Notes under the pieces: model-generated
What the model was told of the DNA's origin: nothing
The model's input: only the letters and a program-made list of their open reading frames with translations
The model's database searches: none
Position numbers and translations under genes: made by a program
Shown: positions 36,765 to 45,180 of the stretch, piece after piece
Numbering within the stretch: position 1 is the stretch's first letter
How the letters are laid out: each line of letters opens with the position of its first letter
From: Actinoplanes utahensis
GTDB taxonomy: Bacteria; Actinomycetota; Actinomycetes; Mycobacteriales; Micromonosporaceae
NCBI RefSeq assembly: GCF_016862455.1
Contig: NZ_BOMZ01000033.1
Span: 62,001-126,000, forward strand
DNA length: 64,000 nt
Reading direction: 5' to 3'

Positions 36765-36770
36765 TAGGCT
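36765..36770 (+). promoter_or_regulatory. -10 box of maf, leaderless arrangement
   Basis: TAGGCT ends 8 nt before the maf GTG; no ribosome-binding site. Confidence 0.5.
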
Positions 36771-36778
36771 CGTTTTCC

Positions 36779-37393
36779 GTGCAGACCGACATCGCATACC
36801 GCCTGATCCTCGCCTCGGCCAGCCCTGCCCGGCGGGCGTTGCTCACCGGGGCCGGGATCGATGCCGAGGTCATCGTCAGTGGCGTGGACGAGAGTGTCGT
36901 CGATGCCGATGACGCCTACACGACGAGTCTGGCGCTGGCGCGGATGAAGGCGCGGACGGTCGCGGCGAACCTGCCGGCGGATCCGGCGGCGCTCGTGCTC
37001 GGCTGTGATTCGGTGCTGGCTTTCGAGGGTGAGGTGTTCGGGAAGCCGGCCGATGCCGGGCAGGCGGTGCGCCGCTGGATGGCGATGCGCGGCAAGTCGG
37101 GGGTGCTGCACACCGGGCATCACCTGACCGGCCTGGTGAGCGGGTTGCAGGCGGAGGCGGTCGGTACCACCACGGTGCACTTCGCCGATGTGACCGACGC
37201 GGAGATCGAGGCGTACGTCGAGTCCGGTGAGCCGCTGCAGGTGGCGGGCGCGTTCACGCTGGACGGCCGGGGTGGCGCTTTCGTGGAGCGGATCGAGGGC
37301 GACCCGGGCAACGTCATCGGGTTGTCGCTGCCGCTGTTGCGCCGTCTGCTCGCCGACATGGGCATCCCGATCACGAGCCTCTGGCGTGACTGA
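36779..37393 (+). CDS. maf: Maf family nucleoside triphosphate pyrophosphatase
   Basis: House-cleaning pyrophosphatase acting on dTTP/UTP or modified nucleotides; 204 aa. Signature LILASASPARRALL at the N-terminus, the active-site Asp in LVLGCDSVLAFEGEVFGKP, and QVAGAFTLDGRGG with FVERIEGDPGNVIGLSL. The GTG at 36779 is supported by homology beginning at once and by the -10 box. Position between accE and accA3 follows the actinobacterial order (Rv3281, Rv3282, Rv3285). Confidence 0.93.
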   Translation: MQTDIAYRLILASASPARRALLTGAGIDAEVIVSGVDESVVDADDAYTTSLALARMKARTVAANLPADPAALVLGCDSVLAFEGEVFGKPADAGQAVRRWMAMRGKSGVLHTGHHLTGLVSGLQAEAVGTTTVHFADVTDAEIEAYVESGEPLQVAGAFTLDGRGGAFVERIEGDPGNVIGLSLPLLRRLLADMGIPITSLWRD

Positions 37394-37622
37394 TCCGGCG
37401 AAGAGCGCGCCCGGTCCGGACGAAGAGCGCGCTCGAAGCGCCCTGTCCGGACGAGGAGCGAGGCCGGCCCGAACGGCAAGCCAGAGCCAGGAGCAAGCAT
37501 ACGACGTGCGAAAATTGACGAATCTGGACTAACATATCGATTGACGGTCATGCGGTGTCCGTGTGGTGGGAACGATCCACAACCGTGAGGCCTCAGCGGC
37601 CCGGATCCACCTGAGGAACCGT

Positions 37623-37628
37623 TAGGCT
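37623..37628 (+). promoter_or_regulatory. -10 box of accA3, leaderless arrangement
   Basis: TAGGCT ends 7 nt before the accA3 GTG. The 242-bp gap upstream also contains two to three copies of GTCCGGACGAAGAGCGCGC-like sequence at 37413-37480. Confidence 0.55.
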
Positions 37629-37635
37629 CACAGTC

Positions 37636-39384
37636 GTGCGGAAGATTCTGATCGCCAACCGTGGCGAGATCGCCGTCCGGGTCATCCGGGCCTGCAAGGA
37701 CGCCGGCCTCACCAGCGTCGCCGTCTACGCCGACAGTGACCGGGACGCGCCACACGCGCGCCTGGCCGACGAGGCTTACGCGCTGGACGGCGAGACCGCC
37801 GCGGACACCTATCTCCGCATCGACAAGCTGCTGGAGATCGCGACCAGATCCGGGGCCGACGCGGTGCACCCGGGTTACGGGTTCCTCTCCGAGAACGCCG
37901 AGTTCGCCCAGGCCGTACAGGATGATGGCCTGACCTGGATCGGGCCGACACCGCAAGCGATCCGCGATCTCGGCGACAAGGTCACCGCGCGGCACATCGC
38001 GCAGCGTGCGGGGGCTCCCCTGGTGCCGGGCACCCCTGATCCGGTCGCGGACGCGGCCGAGATCGTCGCGTTCGCCGAGCGGCACGGCCTGCCGGTGGCG
38101 ATCAAGGCGGCGTTCGGCGGCGGCGGCCGAGGGCTGAAGGTGGCTCGCACGATGGAGGAGATCCCGGCGCTGTTCGAGAGCGCGACCCGGGAGGCGGTGG
38201 CCGCGTTCGGGCGTGGCGAGTGTTTCGTCGAGCGTTACCTGGACCGTCCCCGGCACGTCGAGGCGCAGGTCCTGGCGGACACCCACGGCAATGTGGTGGT
38301 GGTCGGCACGCGGGACTGCTCACTGCAGCGCCGTCACCAGAAGCTGGTCGAGGAGGCGCCGGCGCCGTTCCTGAGCGACGAGCAGCGGGCGCAGATCCAC
38401 GAGAGCGCGAAAGCGATCTGCCGGGAGGCCGGTTATCACGGCGCCGGCACCGTGGAATACCTGGTGGGCCAGGACGGGACGATCTCGTTCCTGGAGGTCA
38501 ACACGCGTCTCCAGGTGGAGCATCCGGTCAGTGAGGAGACGGCGGGTGTCGATCTGGTGCGGGAGCAGTTCCGGATCGCCGCGGGCGAGCCGCTGCCGTT
38601 CACCGCGGATCCGGCGCCGCGCGGTCACTCGATCGAGTTCCGGATCAACGGGGAGGACGCGGGCCGCGGCTTCCTGCCGGCGCCGGGCACGGTCACCGCG
38701 CTGACCTGGCCGTCCGGGCCGGGTGTGCGGGTCGACTCCGGCGTCGAGCAGGGCAGCGTGATCGGCGGCAACTTCGACTCGATGCTCGCGAAGATCATCG
38801 TGACCGGGGCGACCCGCGCCGAGGCTCTGGAGCGGGCCCGCCGGGTGCTGGACGAGACGGTGATCGAGGGCATCGCCACGGTCCTGCCGTTCCACCGGGC
38901 GGTGATCCGCGACGAGGCGTTCACCGGCGAGCCGTTCAGCGTGCACACCCGCTGGATCGAGACCGAGTGGAACAACCAGGTCCCGCCGTTCGCGGCCCCC
39001 GCCACGACGGAGGCCGAGGCCGGCGAGCGGGAGACCGTCGTGGTGGAGGTGGGCGGGCGGCGCATCGAGGTGCGGCTTCCCAAGACCCTCCTTTCCGGTA
39101 CGGGCCAGGCGGTCCCCAAACGCAGCTCATCGCGTCCCCGTGGCGCCCAGGGCCGGGCGGCCGCGGTGACCGGCGGCGGGCTCACCGCGCCGATGCAGGG
39201 CACGATCGTCAAGGTCGCCGTGCAGAACGGGGACGTGGTCGCCGAGGGCGACACCATCGTGGTGATCGAGGCGATGAAGATGGAGCAGCCGTTGCAGGCG
39301 CACAAGGCCGGCACGGTGGCGGGCCTGGCGGTCGAGCCGGGCGCCACGGTCACGGCCGGCACGGTCCTCTGCACCATCGACTGA
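37636..39384 (+). CDS. accA3: Acyl-CoA carboxylase alpha subunit (biotin carboxylase plus BCCP)
   Basis: Biotinylated subunit of acetyl/propionyl-CoA carboxylases; 582 aa. Biotin carboxylase domain (1-445): N-terminal [23 protein letters not shown]-grasp glycine loop [25 protein letters not shown], and [15 protein letters not shown] linker follows, then the BCCP domain (about 510-582) with biotinyl Lys in [10 protein letters not shown]. The GTG start is at the first conserved residue ([10 protein letters not shown]). Partners are AccD5, AccE and BirA of the same locus. Confidence 0.96.
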   Translation: MRKILIANRGEIAVRVIRACKDAGLTSVAVYADSDRDAPHARLADEAYALDGETAADTYLRIDKLLEIATRSGADAVHPGYGFLSENAEFAQAVQDDGLTWIGPTPQAIRDLGDKVTARHIAQRAGAPLVPGTPDPVADAAEIVAFAERHGLPVAIKAAFGGGGRGLKVARTMEEIPALFESATREAVAAFGRGECFVERYLDRPRHVEAQVLADTHGNVVVVGTRDCSLQRRHQKLVEEAPAPFLSDEQRAQIHESAKAICREAGYHGAGTVEYLVGQDGTISFLEVNTRLQVEHPVSEETAGVDLVREQFRIAAGEPLPFTADPAPRGHSIEFRINGEDAGRGFLPAPGTVTALTWPSGPGVRVDSGVEQGSVIGGNFDSMLAKIIVTGATRAEALERARRVLDETVIEGIATVLPFHRAVIRDEAFTGEPFSVHTRWIETEWNNQVPPFAAPATTEAEAGERETVVVEVGGRRIEVRLPKTLLSGTGQAVPKRSSSRPRGAQGRAAAVTGGGLTAPMQGTIVKVAVQNGDVVAEGDTIVVIEAMKMEQPLQAHKAGTVAGLAVEPGATVTAGTVLCTID

Positions 39385-39401
39385 CCGCTGCACGATCCGA
39401 A

Positions 39402-39433
39402 GAAGCCCGAGTGCGCTGGCGCACTCGGGCTTC
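39402..39433 (+). terminator. Hairpin terminator after accA3
   Basis: Perfect 14-bp stem (39402-39415 with 39420-39433) with a CTGG tetraloop, 17 bp after the accA3 stop. Confidence 0.8.
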
Positions 39434-39448
39434 GTGCTGCCCGAGGCC

Positions 39449-39501
39449 TTTCGCGGGCTTCTCGCGGGTTTCTCGCGGGTTTCTCGCGGGCTTCTCGCGG
39501 A
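39449..39501 (+). repeat. 11-bp tandem repeat, about 4.5 copies
   Basis: Units TTCTCGCGGGT or TTCTCGCGGGC in direct array immediately after the accA3 terminator; the first and last copies are degenerate. Confidence 0.8.
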
Positions 39502-39508
39502 CGAAGGA

Positions 39509-39555
39509 GGCCTCCGCGCGGCAGGAACACGGGGTGGGGCCTCCGCGCGGCAGGA
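39509..39555 (+). repeat. 18-bp direct repeat, two copies
   Basis: GGCCTCCGCGCGGCAGGA at 39509-39526 and again at 39538-39555, identical and 29 bp apart. Confidence 0.85.
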
Positions 39556-39884
39556 GTAGGGGTGGAGCGGCCTTCTCACGGGGCGGACAGGGGGTGGAGA
39601 GGCCGTCACATCCCGTCGTGTGGCGCGTTCAAGGAGCGGGCCGCCGATACGGGACCTACCGACGGCCCGCGGCCGCGCGCCGCTGCACAGCGCGGGGCGA
39701 GTCCACCGTACGCCCGGTCCTGGCGGCCACCGCAAACCGGGCGCGCCGGGCGGACCCGCGCCGTAGCGTGTCCCGCATCACCGCAGAACCGCGCCCGGCC
39801 GGGCGCATGCTCGAACACAGCGCTCTCTCAGCCGGTCCCGCGCAGAATGCTGTGAGTCCCGAAGCCGCGAGGTGACCCGCACCG

Positions 39885-40598
39885 ATGACCGAAATGTTGA
39901 CCATGGTGGCAACGCCGGCCTGGGCGTACCTTGCCCTTTTCGCGTTCCTCGCGGTCGACGCCCTGGTGCCGGTGGTGCCCACCCAGGCCATCATGATCAC
40001 CTCAGGTGCCCTGACCGTCTACGGCGATCTCGATCTGGTCCCGGTGATAGTGGTCGGCGCGGTCGGCATGTTCACCGGCGACGCGATCGCCTTCGCGCTG
40101 GGCCGGTCCACCGGCGCCCGGCTGAGCTCGCTGCGTGCCAGGTTCGCGCCGCGCGGTGAGGAGCACGAGTCCCGCACCCGGCGCGCCGCCGAGCGTTTCA
40201 CCCGTGGTCTGCGCAAGCCCGGCCCTCTGGTGATGCTGCTGTGCCGGTTCGTCCCCGGTGGCCGGATGGCTGCCGGTTACCACGCGGGCCGCGCCGGCTA
40301 TCCGATCCGGTCCTTCGCCGGTTTCGACGGGGCGGCCGCGCTGACCTGGGCGGCGTACGGCGGACTGGTCGGGCACCTCGGCGGCACCGCGATCACCCAG
40401 TCCGCCTGGCGCCTGTTCGCCGTGGCGGCCGTCGCCGCCGTCGTCTTCGGCACCGCCGGCTGGGTCCTGGCCCTGTTCGGGGGCCAGGACCACGAGGGCC
40501 GGGACGACCGGGATCAGCCGGCCGTCACTGCACCTCGTGCTGCATCAGCTGACGTGCCGCCTCCGCGATCGACCCGGAGAGCGAGGGGTAGATCGTGA
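39885..40598 (+). CDS. DedA family membrane protein
   Basis: DedA/SNARE-associated-type transporter-like protein, 237 aa; relatives recycle undecaprenyl phosphate or phospholipids. Family elements: LVPVVPTQAIMITSGAL, GDAIAFALGR, and FVPGGRMAAGYHAGRAGYP with the conserved Arg and Gly residues, then three more TM segments. The C-terminal 25 residues are polar and overlap the end of the convergent lpdA by 74 bp, an unusually long 3' overlap. GAGGTGA lies upstream of the ATG. Confidence 0.82.
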   Translation: MTEMLTMVATPAWAYLALFAFLAVDALVPVVPTQAIMITSGALTVYGDLDLVPVIVVGAVGMFTGDAIAFALGRSTGARLSSLRARFAPRGEEHESRTRRAAERFTRGLRKPGPLVMLLCRFVPGGRMAAGYHAGRAGYPIRSFAGFDGAAALTWAAYGGLVGHLGGTAITQSAWRLFAVAAVAAVVFGTAGWVLALFGGQDHEGRDDRDQPAVTAPRAASADVPPPRSTRRARGRS

Positions 40599-41925
40599 TG
40601 GTGTGCGCCAGCTGATCGACCGTCAGGTTGTTCTCGATCGCCATGGTGATCGGCAGGATCAGCTCGCTGGCTTTCGGCGCCACCACGACACCGCCGACGA
40701 TCTGGCCGGTCGCCGGGCGGCAGAACAGTTTCACGAAACCGTCCTGGAGGCCGGCCATCTTGGCGCGGGCGTTGCCGGTCAGCGGCAGCATCACCTGGCG
40801 GGCCGGGAACCGGCCGGAGTCGACCTCGTTCTGCGAGACGCCGACGGTGGCCAGTTCCGGATCGGTGAACACGTTCGCCGAGACGGTGCGCAGCCGCAGC
40901 GGGGCGACGGCCTCGCCCATCGCGTGCCAGATCGCGATCCGGCCCTGCATGGCCGCGACGCTGGCCAGCGGCAGCACGCCGGTGCAGTCACCGGCGGCAT
41001 AGATTCCGGGCACATTGGTACGCGACACCCGGTCCACGGTCACGTAGCCGCCGTCGGAGACGTCCACCCCGTACTCCCGCAGCCCCAGATCGGCGGTGTT
41101 GGGGATCGCACCGACCGCCATCAGGGCGTGCGACGCCTCGACCGTGCGCCCGTCGGAGAGGGTGACCCGGACCCCGTCTCCGGTGTTCACCACCGAGTCG
41201 CCACGGGACTGGCTCAGGATCGTCATGCCCCGCTCGCGGAACACCCGCTCGATCGCCATGGCCGCGTCGGCGTCCTCGTGCGGCATGACCCGCTCCCGGC
41301 TGGAGACGAGCGTCACCTTCACACCCATCGCGAGGTAGGCGCTGGCGAACTCGGCGCCGGTCACACCCGAGCCGATCACCACCAGGTGGCTGGGCAGCTC
41401 CTCCAGGTCCCAGACCTGCCGCCAGTCGAGGATCCGCTCCCCGTCCGGCCGCGCCGAGGAGAGCACTCGCGGGGTGGCGCCGGTGGCCAGCAGCACGGTG
41501 GTGGCCTCCACCGGGTACGTCTCCCCGCCCTCGGGTGTGATCAGCACCTGGTGGGTGTGGCCGAGACGGTCCTCGCCGAGACGGGCCCGGCCGCGGACCA
41601 CGTCCACCCCGGCCTTGATCAGCTTGGTCTGGATGTCACCGGACTGGGCCAGGGCGAGCTTCTTGACCCGCTCGTTGACCGCCTTCGCGTCGACGCTGAC
41701 CCCGTCCAGCCCCGCCGACCGGATGCCGAACCGCTCGTTACGCCGATAACCGGTCATCACCTCGGAACTCGCGATGAACGTCTTGGACGGAACGCAGTCG
41801 GTGAGCACGCACGCTCCACCGGGCCCGTCCGCCTCCACGAGGGTGACCTCCGCGCCCAGCTGGGCCGCGACGAGAGCCGCCTCGTAGCCTCCCGGCCCCC
41901 CACCGATGATCACGATCCGACTCAC
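40525..41925 (-). CDS. lpdA: NAD(P)H-quinone reductase, LpdA type (flavoprotein disulfide reductase)
   Basis: Two-dinucleotide-domain flavoprotein of 466 aa. FAD motif IGGGPGGYEAA, the redox pair in GGACVLTDCVPSK (C-x4-C), NAD(P)-binding VIGSGVTGAEFA, second FAD motif VPGIYAAGDCTG. The C-terminal His-Glu dyad of true lipoamide dehydrogenases is missing: the region reads IYPSLSGSIAEAAR. This matches Rv3303c, shown in mycobacteria to reduce quinones rather than lipoamide. GTG start with GGAGG upstream. Confidence 0.88.
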   Translation of the reverse strand: MSRIVIIGGGPGGYEAALVAAQLGAEVTLVEADGPGGACVLTDCVPSKTFIASSEVMTGYRRNERFGIRSAGLDGVSVDAKAVNERVKKLALAQSGDIQTKLIKAGVDVVRGRARLGEDRLGHTHQVLITPEGGETYPVEATTVLLATGATPRVLSSARPDGERILDWRQVWDLEELPSHLVVIGSGVTGAEFASAYLAMGVKVTLVSSRERVMPHEDADAAMAIERVFRERGMTILSQSRGDSVVNTGDGVRVTLSDGRTVEASHALMAVGAIPNTADLGLREYGVDVSDGGYVTVDRVSRTNVPGIYAAGDCTGVLPLASVAAMQGRIAIWHAMGEAVAPLRLRTVSANVFTDPELATVGVSQNEVDSGRFPARQVMLPLTGNARAKMAGLQDGFVKLFCRPATGQIVGGVVVAPKASELILPITMAIENNLTVDQLAHTITIYPSLSGSIAEAARQLMQHEVQ

Positions 41926-41998
41926 GATTAATGACCTCCAAAATGCGGCAACTGTGCCGACACGCTCTCCTCATATTCTCACTGACCCTTCATACGAC

Positions 41999-42004
41999 TA
42001 TCGT
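41999..42004 (+). promoter_or_regulatory. -10 box of the GGCT-like gene, leaderless arrangement
   Basis: TATCGT ends 7 nt before the GTG at 42012. Confidence 0.5.
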
Positions 42005-42011
42005 CGTCGCC

Positions 42012-42473
42012 GTGCGTCACTACGCCGCGTATGGCTCGAACCTGGATCCCGCCCGCATGCGGGCCTACTGTCCGCACTCGCCGATGGTTGGCGTGGGGTG
42101 GATCGAAGGCTGGCGCCTCACCTTCGCCGGTGAGGGAGAAATGGGCTGGGAGGGGGCGGTGTCGACGATTGTCGAATCGCCCGGCGACCGTGTCTTCGTC
42201 TCCCTCTACGACGTCCACCCATGGGACGCCGCCCAGCTCGACGAGGTCGAGGGGGTGACTGCGGGGACCTATCAGAAGCTCACCGTGCGTGTATCGACGC
42301 TCGACGGTGACGTACCCGCCTGGGTCTACGTCTTCGCCGGTTACGAGGGTGGCCTGCCGACCGCGTGGTACCTCTCGGAGATCGCGAACGCCGCCGAGAA
42401 GGCCGGTGCGCCCGACGACTACGTCGCCGATCTGCGCGGCCGGCCCACCGGGACGTCGTCTCCCGAGATCTAG
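42012..42473 (+). CDS. Gamma-glutamylcyclotransferase-like protein
   Basis: GGCT/AIG2-fold protein of 153 aa; relatives release 5-oxoproline from gamma-glutamyl amines or peptides. Signature YAAYGSNLDPARM at the N-terminus and the probable catalytic Glu in LDEVEGVTAGTYQKL. The GTG at 42012 starts the conserved fold and follows a -10 box; an ATG at 41931 would add an unconserved leader. Stop overlaps the convergent GNAT stop in CTAG. Substrate unknown. Confidence 0.83.
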   Translation: MRHYAAYGSNLDPARMRAYCPHSPMVGVGWIEGWRLTFAGEGEMGWEGAVSTIVESPGDRVFVSLYDVHPWDAAQLDEVEGVTAGTYQKLTVRVSTLDGDVPAWVYVFAGYEGGLPTAWYLSEIANAAEKAGAPDDYVADLRGRPTGTSSPEI

Positions 42474-43438
42474 GCCCGGGTCGTGGTGATCGTGGTCTGG
42501 TAGACGTTGCCGCGGTAGAGCGCGGTCATGCCGACCTTGAAGTACAGGCTCGCGGCGTCGGTCGGGTTCGCCAGGTCGACGCCGAGCCCGGCCTTCGGGC
42601 GCCCGTTGGCGGCATAGGTCGCGAAGGCCCGACGCAGAAGAGCCTCACCCACACCCCGCTTGCGGTACGGGCGAAGCACCGCGAGGTACTTCACATAGCC
42701 CTCGTCGGTCTCCCCGCTGCCGTCGGACGACTGCAGGGCGCCGGCGATCTCCCCGTCCACCTCGGCGACCAGCCACTCGTCGGCGGAGATCGAGGACTCG
42801 CCGTCGACCTGGGCGCGCCATCCCTCGTACCCCATCGCGGGGTGATCGGAGTCCTGGAAAGCCGACTCGATCACCGCGTGGAAGGCGCGCACCTCGGCCT
42901 CGTCGTCGAAGCGCAGCGGCCGGACGGTCACCCCGGCCGGCGGCTGCGGCGCGACCGGCGAGAAACCGTCGAGCGGCATCTGCATCCGGGCGAACTGCTT
43001 GAGGAACTCGAAACCGGCCTCGGTCATCGCCGCGATCAGCTCGTCCTCACCCGGGAGCGCCCCGGCGCGGACGTGGTAGACGTCGTGGCCGAACTCGGCG
43101 CCCCGCTCGGCGATCCGGGCCATCAGCAGCTTCAGCAGCGGCCGCAGGGCGGGCAGGCCGAGCTCCGGCCAGAAGAAGACGTTGGCCATGTCACGGGTGC
43201 CGCGGGTGGCGTTGTACGGGTACGCCCAGGCCACGATCCGCCCGGTCTCGTCGAGCGCCAGCCAGGAGTCTCGGGAGAGGTCGGTGTTCGGCGCGGTGAG
43301 CTCCTCGCGCACCTCGCCACTGGTGAAGTCGGGCTTCCCGACCGCGGCGATGTCGCTGGCGTGCACCACCTCGAGGATCGCCGGAACGTCGTCGAGAGTG
43401 GGCCGGCGAGTCGTCCAACCGGCGGGCAGTTCCGTCAT
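42470..43438 (-). CDS. Double-domain GNAT N-acetyltransferase
   Basis: Product of 322 aa with two GNAT folds: the N-terminal one (about 8-150) is degenerate, the C-terminal one (about 167-318) has the acetyl-CoA motif AVLRPYRKRGVGEALLRR and a closing LYFKVGMTALYRG. This arrangement resembles mycothiol synthase MshD, which acetylates Cys-GlcN-Ins, but the resemblance is only in layout; substrate not assigned. Convergent with the GGCT gene. Confidence 0.8.
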   Translation of the reverse strand: MTELPAGWTTRRPTLDDVPAILEVVHASDIAAVGKPDFTSGEVREELTAPNTDLSRDSWLALDETGRIVAWAYPYNATRGTRDMANVFFWPELGLPALRPLLKLLMARIAERGAEFGHDVYHVRAGALPGEDELIAAMTEAGFEFLKQFARMQMPLDGFSPVAPQPPAGVTVRPLRFDDEAEVRAFHAVIESAFQDSDHPAMGYEGWRAQVDGESSISADEWLVAEVDGEIAGALQSSDGSGETDEGYVKYLAVLRPYRKRGVGEALLRRAFATYAANGRPKAGLGVDLANPTDAASLYFKVGMTALYRGNVYQTTITTTRA

Positions 43439-43501
43439 GTGGGAATCCGATCACGCCCCGGTACGCCCCTCAACCGAGTTTCGCCGCGGGCGCCGGTCGC
43501 C

Positions 43502-43507
43502 TACCAT
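43502..43507 (+). promoter_or_regulatory. -10 box of the metS leader transcript
   Basis: TACCAT ends 7 nt before the ATG of the leader peptide, so the mRNA probably begins at the leader ORF itself. Confidence 0.55.
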
Positions 43508-43514
43508 CGGCCGC

Positions 43515-43574
43515 ATGCAGCCGCGCCGTGAGCGAATGATGCGCCCCTTCCCGGGGCTCCTCGCCGTGCGCTGA
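43515..43574 (+). CDS. Leader peptide MQPRRERMMRPFPGLLAVR of the metS attenuator
   Basis: A 19-codon ORF with tandem Met codons (43536-43541), followed directly by a small hairpin (43543-43557) and, 12 nt after the stop, by a terminator-like hairpin. The downstream gene is a methionyl-tRNA synthetase. This is the layout of ribosome-mediated attenuation: scarcity of Met-tRNA would stall ribosomes at the Met pair and change RNA folding. The assignment is inference from layout; three Met codons in 19 is suggestive, not proof. Confidence 0.6.
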   Translation: MQPRRERMMRPFPGLLAVR

Positions 43575-43586
43575 TCCACACCACGA

Positions 43587-43612
43587 CCAGGCCTCGTCTC
43601 CGCGGGGCCTGG
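43587..43612 (+). terminator. Attenuator hairpin upstream of metS
   Basis: CCAGGCC (43587-43593) pairs with GGCCTGG (43606-43612), followed by CTTTGCCGTCTTCT, a T-rich stretch for this genome. It lies between the leader peptide and the metS ribosome-binding site. Confidence 0.6.
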
Positions 43613-43658
43613 CTTTGCCGTCTTCTCCCGCCGGACTCGGGCCGTCAGGAGAGAGACG

Positions 43659-45140
43659 ATGAACACCTTCTACGTGACGACCGCCATTCCGTACGTCAAC
43701 GCCGCTCCGCACCTCGGCCACGCGCTGGAACTGGTGCAGGCCGACGTGCTGGCCCGGCACGCCCGGCTCCGGGGTCGCCCGGTGCGTTTCCTGACCGGCA
43801 CCGACGACAACGCGCTCAAGAACGTCACCGCGGCCCGTGCGGCCGGCGTGGACGTACGCGCCTTCGTCGACCGCAACGCCGACCGTTTCGCCGCCCTCCG
43901 CGAACCCCTCGCGCTGTCGTTCGACGACTTCATCCGGACCGGCGCCGACACCCGCCACCCGGCCGGGGTGGAACGGCTGTGGCGGGAATGCGCCGCCGCC
44001 GGCGACTTCTACCGGCACTCCTACCAGGGGCTCTACTGTCCGGGCTGCGAACAGTTCTATCCGGAGAACGAACTGCCGGGCGGCCTCTGCCCGGAACACG
44101 GCGTGCCACCGGAGACCGTGTCCGAGGAGAACTGGTTCTTCCGGCTGTCCCGCTACACCGAACAGATCCGGGAGATCCTCGAATCGGGCCGGGTACGGAT
44201 CGAGCCGCCCGCCCGGCGCAACGAGGTGCTCGCCCTGGTCCGGGACGGCCTGACCGACTTCAGCGTCTCCCGCCCCGCGGCCCGGGCCGGCGGCTGGGGC
44301 ATCCCGGTGCCCGGCGACCCCGGCCAGGTGGTCTACGTCTGGTGGGACGCGCTCGCCAACTACGTCACCGCGCTCGGGTACGGCTCCGGCCACCCCGAAT
44401 ACCGGCGCTGGTGGGCGTCGCCGGGCGAACGGGTCCACGTGATCGGCAAAGGCATCGTCCGCTTCCACGCCGTCTACTGGCTGGCGCTGCTGCTCTCCGC
44501 CGGTCTGCCGCTACCCACCGCCGTCCTGGTGCACGACTACCTCTCGGTGGACGGCGCGAAGATCTCCAAGAGCGCCGGCAACGCCGTCGACCCGGCAGAG
44601 CTCTCCGCGCGGTACGGGGTGGACGCCGTCCGCTGGTGGCTGCTGCGGGAGGTGGCCCCCCTCGGCGACACCGACTTCACCGTCGAGCGGCTGGTCCGCC
44701 GAGCCGACGGTGATCTGGCCAACGGCCTCGGCAACCTGGTCAACCGCACCCTGACGCTGGCCTGGAAGCACCGGGACGGCCGGATACCGGAGACCGTGGC
44801 GTCCGGCGGCCGGCTCGGGGGACTGTGCGCGGCCCTGCCCGGCCGCATCGACGCGGCGCTGCACCGCTTCGACTTCCGGGCGGCGACCGGTGCGCTCTGG
44901 TCGGTGGTCGACGAGGGCAACCGGTACGTGGAATCCGAACGCCCCTGGGAACCGGCCGCCGAGGAACGCCGGGACGCCGTGCTGGGCACCCTGATCGCCG
45001 CCTGCCGTCTCGTCACCGCGGAGCTGGAGCCGTTCCTGCCGGCCGGCGCGGCCCGCCTCCGCGACCGCCTGCTCACCGGCGACCACGTCGCCCGCCCCGA
45101 GCCGGTCTTCCCTCGCCTCGCCGCCCCATCCCGGCGGTGA
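43659..45140 (+). CDS. metS: Methionine--tRNA ligase, divergent type
   Basis: Class Ia synthetase of 493 aa. HIGH motif PHLGHALE near residue 18, a zinc-type knuckle with YCPGCEQFYPE and GLCPEH near 125-150, WWDALANYVTALGYG, KMSKS motif GAKISKSAGN near residue 309, then an anticodon-binding helical domain. After HIGH the sequence reads FLTGTDDNALKN where standard MetRS has GTDEHG, and the C-terminal tRNA-binding extension is absent. It may be a second, regulated or inhibitor-resistant MetRS. AGGAG-type site 7 nt before the ATG. Confidence 0.92.
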   Translation: MNTFYVTTAIPYVNAAPHLGHALELVQADVLARHARLRGRPVRFLTGTDDNALKNVTAARAAGVDVRAFVDRNADRFAALREPLALSFDDFIRTGADTRHPAGVERLWRECAAAGDFYRHSYQGLYCPGCEQFYPENELPGGLCPEHGVPPETVSEENWFFRLSRYTEQIREILESGRVRIEPPARRNEVLALVRDGLTDFSVSRPAARAGGWGIPVPGDPGQVVYVWWDALANYVTALGYGSGHPEYRRWWASPGERVHVIGKGIVRFHAVYWLALLLSAGLPLPTAVLVHDYLSVDGAKISKSAGNAVDPAELSARYGVDAVRWWLLREVAPLGDTDFTVERLVRRADGDLANGLGNLVNRTLTLAWKHRDGRIPETVASGGRLGGLCAALPGRIDAALHRFDFRAATGALWSVVDEGNRYVESERPWEPAAEERRDAVLGTLIAACRLVTAELEPFLPAGAARLRDRLLTGDHVARPEPVFPRLAAPSRR

Positions 45141-45148
45141 GCCGAAGC

Positions 45149-45180
45149 GACCCCGCCCGGCGCTGAACCGAAGCGGGGTC
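45149..45180 (+). terminator. Possible hairpin after metS
   Basis: GACCCCGC (45149-45156) with GCGGGGTC (45173-45180), 8-bp stem and 16-nt loop, next to the convergent stop at 45179. Confidence 0.45.

Larger units (their letters stand above)
39434..39884. other. Repeat-rich intergenic region before dedA
   Basis: About 450 bp with no supported gene. It begins with 11-bp tandem repeats and an 18-bp direct repeat (separate entries), followed by unstructured GC-rich sequence. The dedA promoter should lie near its right end. Confidence 0.5.

Noticed and set aside
39449..39555. CRISPR array
   Set aside because: Units are 11 bp and contiguous without spacers; no cas genes in the window.
43439..43658. 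T-box leader for metS
   Set aside because: No T-box antiterminator consensus or specifier-loop architecture; the region is explained better by a leader peptide.
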